Of a stretch of 64,000 nt of DNA, positions 57,717-64,000 are shown piece by piece; position 1 is the first letter of the stretch, and every line of letters starts with the position of its first letter. Position numbers and translations under genes: made by a program. The notes below the pieces were generated by a model. That model ran no database searches, was not told where the DNA came from, and saw only the letters and a program-made list of their open reading frames with translations. Source of the stretch: Streptomyces macrolidinus (lineage in GTDB: Bacteria; Actinomycetota; Actinomycetes; Streptomycetales; Streptomycetaceae); the NCBI RefSeq assembly GCF_023887685.1, contig NZ_JAMWMR010000015.1, forward strand, positions 94,765 to 158,764, written 5' to 3'.

Positions 57717-59306
57717 TCAGGACGGACGGGGTTTGCCACGGCGGTCGCAGAACAGTTCGATACGGGCTTCCTCTACCGCTTTCGCACCGCGCTGTGTGCG
57801 GGCCGCCGAGGCAGTGACGTCGTCGAAGGCACGCATGGCAAGCTGAAGGAACGACGTTCGAGCGGCTGCGGCGTCCAGGCCGCCGTCGAGCGCGGTCCCG
57901 GTCCGGTCCAGCAGAGCGAACCGGTCCCAGAACGCCCGTTCCGCGGCAGGCCAGTACCGGGCGGCTCCCTCCTGGGCCCAGGCCTCCGCGCTGTCCTTCG
58001 CATCGTTCACATACGTGCGCCAGGCCCGGCGCAGAGCCCGGTCCAGCCGGTTACCGAACCGCTCCCCGAGCGCCCGCAGCCGCCCTACGGCGGGCTGGGT
58101 GCGGGCCGAGCGCTTCTCCACGAAGCCGAGCACGGGCGGGGTGACAGCGTCCACGAACTGGGTGTCCTTGGCCTGCCCGTCCTGCTCGAACCCCAGCGCC
58201 CGCACGCGCAGTTCAGATGATTCAGGCGATACCTCGATGGCCCATTCGAAGACGGCGGGCCGTCGTGGCTGCGCAACGCCGGGCGGATCGATCAGCAGCA
58301 GTGCGTCCAGGTCCCGCCACAGAGCCCGATGGGCGTCGGCAGGGCGCGGGTAGGGGTTGCCCTGCTTGCTGATCTGCCAGATCAGGTAGGCGTCGTCCGG
58401 TCGGGTGCCGCGCCCGGTGCGGTAGGCCCAGGTGATGTAGGCGTCCCGCACCCGCTCGCTGTCCTCCGGGTCGGGGACGAGCAGCAGAGCGTGCATGGAG
58501 CCGGCCGTCAGCCGCGAGCACGGGCCCGTCAGGGCGGGCGGTTGCTCATCAGGGTCGGGCAGTTCGTCCCACTCCCACGGACACTGATCGCGTTCCGCCT
58601 CAACCCCCCGCGCTGGTGGTACGAGACCGGCGAGCAGCGTCTCGAAGAGCGTGTCCCCCTCAGGGTGATACGAGAGGCTGGTGCGCAGGGGGCCCGCCTT
58701 GGCGCTGGCGCTCGTGACACCGTTGACTTCGCGGGCCGAGCAGCGCCCGGACGGCCCGTAGTAGTGCCATGTCAACAGGTTGAGGACCGCCTCCGCCGCG
58801 GTCGGCAGGTCAGGGCGTGGATCGCTGGCGTGTGTGAACCAGGAAAAATTGTTGCCAGAGGGTCGCGTCACCACCAACTTGTTCACCCCGGCCGTGTTGG
58901 ACGGGTCGCACTGGTCCTTCAGTCGTCGATCCTGCATCCAGGGCCGACCGCCCGGCTCCAGATCGAACAGGAAGAACCGATCCCGGTAGCGGGCGAAGTA
59001 GTCCTCGATTCCCTTCTGGGGAAGGCGTCCTTCTTCCAGTACCTCATCGCGTAAGAACTGCCAGTTGTCCGGGCCGTCCTTCGCCTCGTCCAGGCCGGTC
59101 ACGCGCGCGGTCAGCGCATACAGGATGCGCAGGAGCGCGGAGTGGGCGGGTGCGTCCGGGACGGCGAGCCCCTCGATCTCGTGACTGCGCAGCAGCAGGT
59201 CGAGCAGGCCCACGCGAGGAGGCGCGCTGCCCGCGTGGCCCTCGGCATCCGGTGACCAGCGCACGGGAAACAAGGACTCTTCGAGGATGTTCATGGTTGC
59301 GGGCAT
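57717..59306 (-). CDS. cas8e: Cascade large subunit Cas8e (Cse1/CasA)
   Basis: A 529-residue Cse1, which reads the PAM and recruits Cas3. Visible family stretches: FPVRWSPDAEGHAGSAPPRV, LLDLLLRSHEIEGLAVPDAP, YFARYRDRFFLFDLEPGGRP, LVVTRPSGNNFSWFTHASDP, and the AEAVLNLLTWHYYGPSGRCS segment followed by the C-terminal four-helix bundle. An ATG at 59304-59306 with GGGAG is used; the frame is open upstream to 59387, but that part covers a CRISPR-repeat-like element and has no family character. It heads the Cascade operon, 197 bp after cas3. Confidence 0.95.
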   Translation of the reverse strand: MPATMNILEESLFPVRWSPDAEGHAGSAPPRVGLLDLLLRSHEIEGLAVPDAPAHSALLRILYALTARVTGLDEAKDGPDNWQFLRDEVLEEGRLPQKGIEDYFARYRDRFFLFDLEPGGRPWMQDRRLKDQCDPSNTAGVNKLVVTRPSGNNFSWFTHASDPRPDLPTAAEAVLNLLTWHYYGPSGRCSAREVNGVTSASAKAGPLRTSLSYHPEGDTLFETLLAGLVPPARGVEAERDQCPWEWDELPDPDEQPPALTGPCSRLTAGSMHALLLVPDPEDSERVRDAYITWAYRTGRGTRPDDAYLIWQISKQGNPYPRPADAHRALWRDLDALLLIDPPGVAQPRRPAVFEWAIEVSPESSELRVRALGFEQDGQAKDTQFVDAVTPPVLGFVEKRSARTQPAVGRLRALGERFGNRLDRALRRAWRTYVNDAKDSAEAWAQEGAARYWPAAERAFWDRFALLDRTGTALDGGLDAAAARTSFLQLAMRAFDDVTASAARTQRGAKAVEEARIELFCDRRGKPRPS

Positions 59307-59336
59307 GGGGCTCCCGAGGAGGTACAGAATGAGGGT

Positions 59337-59427
59337 GGGGTCCCTGCGCGAGCGGGGGTGAACCGGCTGCCGTTGTGAAACGGCCACAGACAGCCAACCC
59401 CTTGCCTACGAAAGTAGGCGTACTCCC
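59337..59427 (+). ncRNA. Candidate Cas-regulating guide RNA (CreR-like) with two degenerate repeats
   Basis: A lone repeat-like element lies in the 5' region of cas8e on the plus strand. Its 29 bases (59337-59365) match the array repeat at 22 positions and at 18 of the last 20; the hairpin is kept as CCCTGC-GCGA-GCGGGG with a compensatory U-A to C-G change, and the handle is GTGAACCG. Exactly 33 bases later a second 29-base unit (59399-59427) has the same 5-6-4-6-8 geometry, with stem GCCTAC-GAAA-GTAGGC, but only 13 matching positions. A weak -10-like TACAGA at 59323-59328 precedes it. Processing by Cas6e would give a short crRNA-like RNA. The spacer itself can form another hairpin (59369-59384). 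Confidence 0.6.
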
Positions 59428-59465
59428 TCAAGTCCCCCAGGACCGGGCATACTTGGACGCTACCA

Positions 59466-59500
59466 AAGGCTGCTGTTGTAGGAGTCCTGTTTCAAGGAAT
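59466..59500 (+). promoter_or_regulatory. Putative target of the CreR-like RNA in the cas3-cas8e intergenic region
   Basis: After AAG (59466-59468) the sequence GCTGCTGTTGT (59469-59479) equals the first 11 bases of the CreR-like spacer (59366-59376, GCTGCCGTTGT) except at position 6, a position that is flipped out in type I-E guides. Pairing falls off after position 11, so interference would not be triggered, but Cascade could bind. A minus-strand TTGAAA (59490-59495) lies inside the region and might belong to the cas8e promoter, although no good -10 is seen. Confidence 0.55.
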
Positions 59501-59503
59501 CGG

Positions 59504-62392
59504 TCATAGTTGCTCGATTCCGACCTCGGAGATGCCGATCGTCCGGTCGCCGCAGCGGCAGCTCCACAGGCCATCCCCAGCCTTGGTCATCAACAGCACC
59601 GTCAGGTCCCGCAGGGCGGAGGACTTGCCCCAGGCGTCAGGGAGGCTCATCGAGGCGGCGTCCCTGACCCACTTGCCGGGCACCGGCGCCACGTGGGCGA
59701 CGATGCGGGCTATGGCGTCCCGGTTCAAGGGGCGTCCTTCGGCGCCGGGCACAGGCACGGCACCAGCCGTGTCGAGGGTCTGCCGTCCGTCCTCCTGGAC
59801 ATAAACGCACAGGACACGGCCCGTATCGGCACCCAGCCGGGTGGTGAGCAACTCCTCGGTGACTCCTTCGAGTTGACGACTGATGAGGTGCAGATTTCCC
59901 TGGATGTCACCAGGTCCCCCGATGTCGACCATGTCGGCGAGATCCGTCTCCGCCATGGTCGACGCCAGGCGCTCGCCGTCCAGTACTCGCAGCTCCTGCT
60001 TGGCGGCGGCATCCAGCCCGTCGACGAAGTCGGGAGCGTAGACAGCGTCCACGAGTTCCTGCACCCCGTCCGGCACGACGATCCCGCCCGCCGCCCGTTC
60101 GGCCAGCAGAAGCGAGGTACGGATCAGCAGGCTGGTGTCGTAGACCGACCCCCAGCTCAGCGGCTTGTCCGTCTTCTGCGCCCGCTGGAACGGATCGAGA
60201 ACGACCAGCCTGGGCCGGTCCTCCGCACGCGCCCACGCCGGACGCCCGCCCGGCCCCCTGTGGTGGCGGCGGCCACGGCCCGCACGCTGCAGCAACTGCG
60301 CCAACGGCGCAAGGTCACTGACAACCAGGTCGAAGTCGAGGTCAAGGGACTGCTCCACCACCTGCGTGGCGACCAGCACGGACGCCTCACGCACTCCCAC
60401 GCGCTCCCCGTCTCGGGGCTTTCCGTACGCAGCCTCGCACTCCGTGGTGATGCGTTGCCTGGCGTTGGCCGGGAAGCGTGAATGCAGCAGACGCACACCA
60501 CCCTCGCGGGCCGCCAACTCAGGGAATGCCGCGCGCAGATCGCGGAAAGTCCGCTGTGCCTCGGCGACCGTCGTACAGCACACCAGCGCCGTCCCGCCCT
60601 CCTCGACCACCGGCCGCAACTCCTCCCTCAATGCCGCCCGCCGCCCGCCAGGGCTCACAGGCGAGCCGGGAGCAGCCGAGAGCACGTCCCAGGCCACACG
60701 GCGCACGGCGACATCCAGCGTGCGGGGGCGGCCGGTACTGGTCGTCCGCGGCAGCGACACCTCACCGGTCTCCGCGCTCGCATACAGCCAGCCGGGATAG
60801 CGGGGCTCGATATCAGCCGACTCCACGAACCCGGCACCACGGCGGTAGGCGTTGACCAGCGAAGCCGCCGTGCTGCCGGTCAGTGTGGCCGACAACAGCA
60901 CCACCGGGGCCCTGAAAGCGCCCAGCCACTCCAGCAGGGTCAACAGCAGCTTGTGCATCCACGGCCCATACGCATGAGCCTCATCCACGAGGAAGACCTT
61001 CTCGAACAGGCCCAGCAGGCGCAGCACGTTGTAGCGCAACGGCAGGACACCGCTCAGCACCTGGTCGATCGTGCCGACCGACAGCGGGGCCAGGAAGCCG
61101 CGCTTCGGCCCGCGCAGCCAGGCGTCCGCCTCGACTGCCGTCGCACCGTCCGCACTGATCGTGTCCGGGGACTGCTGTGGTTCGTCGTCCGAGGCATCGC
61201 TCGTACCCTGCGCGTACAGCGGGTTGAGCCACGCCATGGAGTGCAGCAGCGTCAGCGCGCGTTCACCACCAAGAGCGCCTGAGGCGAACGAGCGGACGCG
61301 CCCGAACATCGCATCCGCCGTCGCCATGGTCGGCAGCGCCATATACAGACCGCGCGCGCCTGCCACCCTGCCAAGCACCGAGGCCGCGTACAGCGCGGCC
61401 TCGGTCTTCCCGTCCCCCGTCGGCGCGGTCACCAGCACCAAACCCGAGCCGTGCTGCGCCACCAGCCCAGGAAGTTGGGCGACCACATCTGCCTGCAACG
61501 GATTGGGTTCGAAAGGGAACATCTCGCCGAAGTCGGCGGCATCGAAGCTGGCTCGCCCCAGCCGGGCAGCCGCCACCAGCCCTGGCGCGGCAGCCGTGGC
61601 GCGCTTGAAGTGCGCGTCGATCTCGTCGGGGCTCCCCTGCCAGGAGGCAGGAGGACGCACCGCAACGATCGCCTGAGTCTGACTCGCCAGCCAGTCGGCA
61701 GTGATCACCAGCCCCGCAAGAACCACCGCAAGATCAGCGGACAGCGCGCCAGTCGGTACAGCGTGGGCACCCGTCACCCGTCGTAACTCCTCGAAGTGCA
61801 GGCGCCGTTGACCAGCCCAGCCTTCCTCCCCCAACCCCATCTGATACCGGCTGGGACAGCGCATGTGAGACGCCGACAGCGTCGCACCGAACAAGCCATG
61901 ATGGCCGCCGAGAAGTTGCGCCACCCAGTGTGCCAAGGGTGCACCGGAACCCTCCGATGTCGCCTTGACACGCCGGTTCGGATACTCGGCATCGGCCAGC
62001 AGCCCGACAAGAGACCAGTGGGTCGCCATCTCGTGCCGGAAGCCACGATCCCGTTCGGCCCCCGGCGCGAACAGGTACTCGGGCTCATCACGCACAGCGT
62101 CGAACAACTCGGGAACCTGCGCTTGGAACACCGGAGTGATCTTCCCAAGGTCGTGCAGTCCAGCCCACAGAGACAAGACCGACCGACAGTCATCCACACC
62201 CAAGCCCAACTGCTGGGCAAAGCGACCACGCGCCCGTTCATCCAAAAGCTCATCCCACAGCACCGCGAACACCGCGGCCACGTCCAGTAGATGGCACATC
62301 ACCGGATAGGCACGGCTGAGCCCGTGCTCCTTTCCCCACAGACGAGGGTCCGGGCAGGCACAAGCAGGCAGCGCACCTTGAGGCTCCGTCAT
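59504..62392 (-). CDS. cas3: CRISPR-associated helicase-nuclease Cas3 (HD-fused, type I)
   Basis: 962 residues combining an N-terminal HD nuclease (MCHLLDV with His34, LHDLGK with His80-Asp81, GGHHG at about 162-166) and a superfamily 2 helicase: Walker A APTGDGKT (323-330), DEAH (470-473), SAT (501-503) and ATQVVEQSLDLDFD with QRAGRGRRH in the second RecA domain, then a C-terminal accessory domain. It is recruited by Cascade to degrade target DNA. The ATG at 62390-62392 is taken, although no good ribosome site precedes it; a TTG at 62422 is the alternative. It is separated by 197 bp from cas8e and is divergent from array 2. Confidence 0.96.
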   Translation of the reverse strand: MTEPQGALPACACPDPRLWGKEHGLSRAYPVMCHLLDVAAVFAVLWDELLDERARGRFAQQLGLGVDDCRSVLSLWAGLHDLGKITPVFQAQVPELFDAVRDEPEYLFAPGAERDRGFRHEMATHWSLVGLLADAEYPNRRVKATSEGSGAPLAHWVAQLLGGHHGLFGATLSASHMRCPSRYQMGLGEEGWAGQRRLHFEELRRVTGAHAVPTGALSADLAVVLAGLVITADWLASQTQAIVAVRPPASWQGSPDEIDAHFKRATAAAPGLVAAARLGRASFDAADFGEMFPFEPNPLQADVVAQLPGLVAQHGSGLVLVTAPTGDGKTEAALYAASVLGRVAGARGLYMALPTMATADAMFGRVRSFASGALGGERALTLLHSMAWLNPLYAQGTSDASDDEPQQSPDTISADGATAVEADAWLRGPKRGFLAPLSVGTIDQVLSGVLPLRYNVLRLLGLFEKVFLVDEAHAYGPWMHKLLLTLLEWLGAFRAPVVLLSATLTGSTAASLVNAYRRGAGFVESADIEPRYPGWLYASAETGEVSLPRTTSTGRPRTLDVAVRRVAWDVLSAAPGSPVSPGGRRAALREELRPVVEEGGTALVCCTTVAEAQRTFRDLRAAFPELAAREGGVRLLHSRFPANARQRITTECEAAYGKPRDGERVGVREASVLVATQVVEQSLDLDFDLVVSDLAPLAQLLQRAGRGRRHHRGPGGRPAWARAEDRPRLVVLDPFQRAQKTDKPLSWGSVYDTSLLIRTSLLLAERAAGGIVVPDGVQELVDAVYAPDFVDGLDAAAKQELRVLDGERLASTMAETDLADMVDIGGPGDIQGNLHLISRQLEGVTEELLTTRLGADTGRVLCVYVQEDGRQTLDTAGAVPVPGAEGRPLNRDAIARIVAHVAPVPGKWVRDAASMSLPDAWGKSSALRDLTVLLMTKAGDGLWSCRCGDRTIGISEVGIEQL

Positions 62393-62526
62393 GGAGTACT
62401 TGCTATCAGGCACCACTGACAACGACGCTGAGCAGCGAGAACACCGAACACAGGGGACACGGGGGATCTACACTGCCTATCCGAGCGAGCACACCGAATG
62501 ACCACTGCGACTGGATGGCATCATGC

Positions 62527-62570
62527 GTAAAGGAATTGCAATGTGCCCATAGCCGTGCAGGTCAGGAAGG
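62527..62570 (+). promoter_or_regulatory. Leader end of CRISPR array 2
   Basis: The 16 bases directly before the first repeat, GTGCAGGTCAGGAAGG (62555-62570), match those of array 1 at 14 positions, and weaker similarity continues 28 bases upstream. The segment lies in the 178 bp between the cas3 start and the array, so the array promoter and the cas3 promoter must both be in this stretch. Confidence 0.65.
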
Positions 62571-63635
62571 GTCTTCTCCGCGCGAGCGGAGGTGAGCCGA
62601 CCTCGCCGCGCTCCTCGAACTGGGACTCCGCGTCTTCTCCGCGCGAGCGGAGGTGAGCCGCCCGCCGAGGACCCAACCGCCATCCCCCACCTGTCTTCTC
62701 CGCGCGAGCGGAGGTGAGCCGGGCGCGCAGGGCCAGGAGAGCCGGGGCGAGGGGTCTTCTCCGCGCGAGCGGAGGTGAGCCGGCCCGCAGAGTGACCCTG
62801 GCAACGGGCCACGAGTCTTCTCCGCGCGAGCGGAGGTGAGCCGTCGTCCGCGGCGCTATCCAGAGCCGCGTCGGCGTCTTCTCCGCGCGAGCGGAGGTGA
62901 GCCTCGTCTCGCTGCCGCTGGCCCAACTGTGCGTGCGTCTTCTCCGCGCGAGCGGAGGTGAGCCGGTCAGTGAGGCTCCATGACGAGCCGCGCTTCCGTC
63001 TTCTCCGCGCGAGCGGAGGTGAGCCGCATCGGCCGGCTTGTCGAGAACGGCTGGCTGAGTCTTCTCCGCGCGAGCGGAGGTGAGCCGCCGGTCGGTGACG
63101 ACATACGGGAGGGCAAGGCGTCTTCTCCGCGCGAGCGGAGGTGAGCCGCAGCGGTCCAGGTCGGGCACGTAGTGGATCATGTCTTCTCCGCGCGAGCGGA
63201 GGTGAGCCAGAGGCAGGCGAGGCAGGTTTCGTGAACGTGGCGTCTTCTCCGCGCGAGCGGAGGTGAGCCGGACACCGTCGATGTCCTGGGAAGCGCGGGA
63301 AGGTCTTCTCCGCGCGAGCGGAGGTGAGCCGGCACAGGAAGCAGTGCAGGACCTGGCCGTTGCGTCTTCTCCGCGCGAGCGGAGGTGAGCCGAGGTCGAC
63401 CCCGACGACTTCGAGTCGGAGGACGTCTTCTCCGCGCGAGCGGAGGTAAGCCGCCGTCCGTGCCGAGCGTCTGGTCCACGTGCTTGTCTTCTCCGCGCGA
63501 GCGGAGGTGAGCCGCCGCCGACCAGGATGAGTACGGGATGGCGGGGGTCCCCTCCGGCGAACGGAGGTGAGCCGCTGGCCAAGACCTCGCTGACGTCGTC
63601 GTAGGCGTCCTCTCCGCGCCAGCTGAGTTGAGCCG
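62571..63635 (+). CRISPR. CRISPR array 2 (type I-E), 18 repeats
   Basis: Eighteen copies of the same 29-bp repeat as array 1, in the opposite orientation, from 62571 with a 61-bp period (60 bp for the last). The first 14 are identical apart from the last base; the 15th (63425) has one change, the 17th (63547) lacks one base and has several changes, and the 18th (63607) is strongly decayed. Seventeen spacers of about 32 bp. Decay at the distal end and the leader at 62527-62570 show transcription to the right. The final repeat base is T at 62904 and A at 63209 instead of G. Confidence 0.97.
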
Positions 63636-63683
63636 TCCCCTCTTTCAGGTCAGGAGCCTGGTCGTCCCCCGAACGCCCAGCCG

Positions 63684-64000
63684 TCAGACGGCCGTCGACC
63701 GGAGTTGGTGCGGCATGTTCCAGCCTTCGGCGAGTCTCGACGGGTGCACGTTGCGTCCACCGCCGAAGAACTCGCAGAACTTCATGATCAGCGGGTCCCC
63801 CCGAGCGGGTCCACGTAGGTGCGTTCCCGGGATGGCGAGTTCCTTCTCGACATGGGCGCGTAGCACTTCGACCTGGAAGGCGGTGGCATGCATATCGGGG
63901 CCGCCGAAGGGGTGCTTCGCGATGACCCGGCACTCCAACTGGACCGGACACTCCGCGACTCGGGGGGATCGGACCAGATCCGATGTCTGTTCGGACAGTT
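63684..64000 (-). CDS. Flavin reductase family protein, C-terminal part (5' end outside window)
   Basis: The frame is open to the window edge on the minus strand; about 105 residues are present. Recognisable pieces are VQLECRVIAKHPFGGPDMHA, TAFQVEVLRAHVEKELAI and DPLIMKFCEFFGGGRNVHPS followed by RLAEGWNMP, which match the C-terminal half of flavin-reductase-like (FMN-binding split barrel) proteins of actinobacteria. A seven-residue stretch near the middle (LRGPARG) does not fit the family, whereas a shifted frame there would (see findings). It reads toward array 2; 48 bp separate its stop from the last repeat. Confidence 0.6.
   Translation of the reverse strand, partial: LSEQTSDLVRSPRVAECPVQLECRVIAKHPFGGPDMHATAFQVEVLRAHVEKELAIPGTHLRGPARGDPLIMKFCEFFGGGRNVHPSRLAEGWNMPHQLRSTAV

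Noticed and set aside
59307..59387. An N-terminal extension of Cas8e
   Set aside because: It is antisense to the repeat-like element and lacks Cse1 character; the ATG at 59306 has a GGGAG site and starts the conserved sequence.
59428..59503. A toxin-RNA gene (CreT-like) next to the CreR-like element
   Set aside because: No start codon with ribosome site and short frame with rare codons could be found; only the guide-like part is supported.
62393..62570. A second target for the CreR-like seed in the cas3/array 2 control region
   Set aside because: Only partial resemblance (ACAACGACGC near 62420) with no correct seed register and no AAG-like PAM.
62521..63951. A 476-codon minus-strand frame across array 2
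   Set aside because: It also consists of translated CRISPR repeats with spacer residues between, and ends in the flavin reductase region out of frame with it.

Overview
The window is chromosomal DNA of very high GC content with frequent GTG/TTG starts, coupled stop/start overlaps, Streptomyces-style SpoIIE/PAS/GAF phosphatases, a DUF6233-type protein and an ethylmalonyl-CoA operon. All of this points to Streptomyces or a close relative. No rRNA, tRNA or insertion sequence was recognised.

1-6.4 kb holds a 5'-truncated methyltransferase, a small hydrophobic protein, transketolase, a glyoxalase-fold protein, an acetyltransferase and several uncharacterised genes. 6.4-11.5 kb is a compact minus-strand peptidase operon (D-aminopeptidase, M20, S9 and LD-carboxypeptidase) that looks built to take up and degrade cell-wall or D-amino-acid peptides. 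11.6-16.7 kb has a CDF metal exporter, a TIM-barrel sugar isomerase, a secreted collagen-like protein and an iolC plus aldolase pair, which is only part of an inositol catabolic cluster. 16.7-27.3 kb is mixed: acetyltransferases, a methyltransferase coupled to a SpoIIE phosphatase/anti-sigma-type kinase, a DHA2 exporter with an extra C-terminal domain array, a secreted alpha/beta-hydrolase, RidA and a HEAT-repeat protein.

27.3-38.6 kb is the metabolic core. A tandem-duplicated 3-hydroxyacyl-CoA dehydrogenase and a TetR regulator precede ccr-meaA-mcl-mch-acyl-CoA dehydrogenase (ethylmalonyl-CoA pathway). That operon ends at a hairpin terminator and is followed by psd-pssA for phosphatidylethanolamine synthesis. 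38.7-50.5 kb carries glycerate kinase, a TetR/SGNH-hydrolase pair, DUF4291, a sirtuin, ogt and the Ada-AlkA fusion for alkylation repair, a second SpoIIE phosphatase, a macro-domain protein, a phytoene-desaturase-like oxidoreductase and an inositol-monophosphatase-family protein.

50.5-63.6 kb is a complete type I-E CRISPR-Cas locus: array 1 (37 repeats), cas2, cas1, cas6e, cas5e, cas7e, cse2, cas8e, cas3 and array 2 (18 repeats). Both arrays run outward from the cas block, carry their decayed repeats at the leader-distal end and share a leader motif; the leader of array 1 overlaps the 3' end of cas2. Between cas3 and cas8e lies the most interesting element. It is a degenerate repeat-spacer-repeat unit whose first 11 spacer bases match, except at position 6, an AAG-flanked site about 100 bp away in the same intergenic region. 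This is the architecture expected of a Cas-regulating guide RNA (CreR-like) that would let Cascade repress its own operon. The window closes with a partial flavin reductase.
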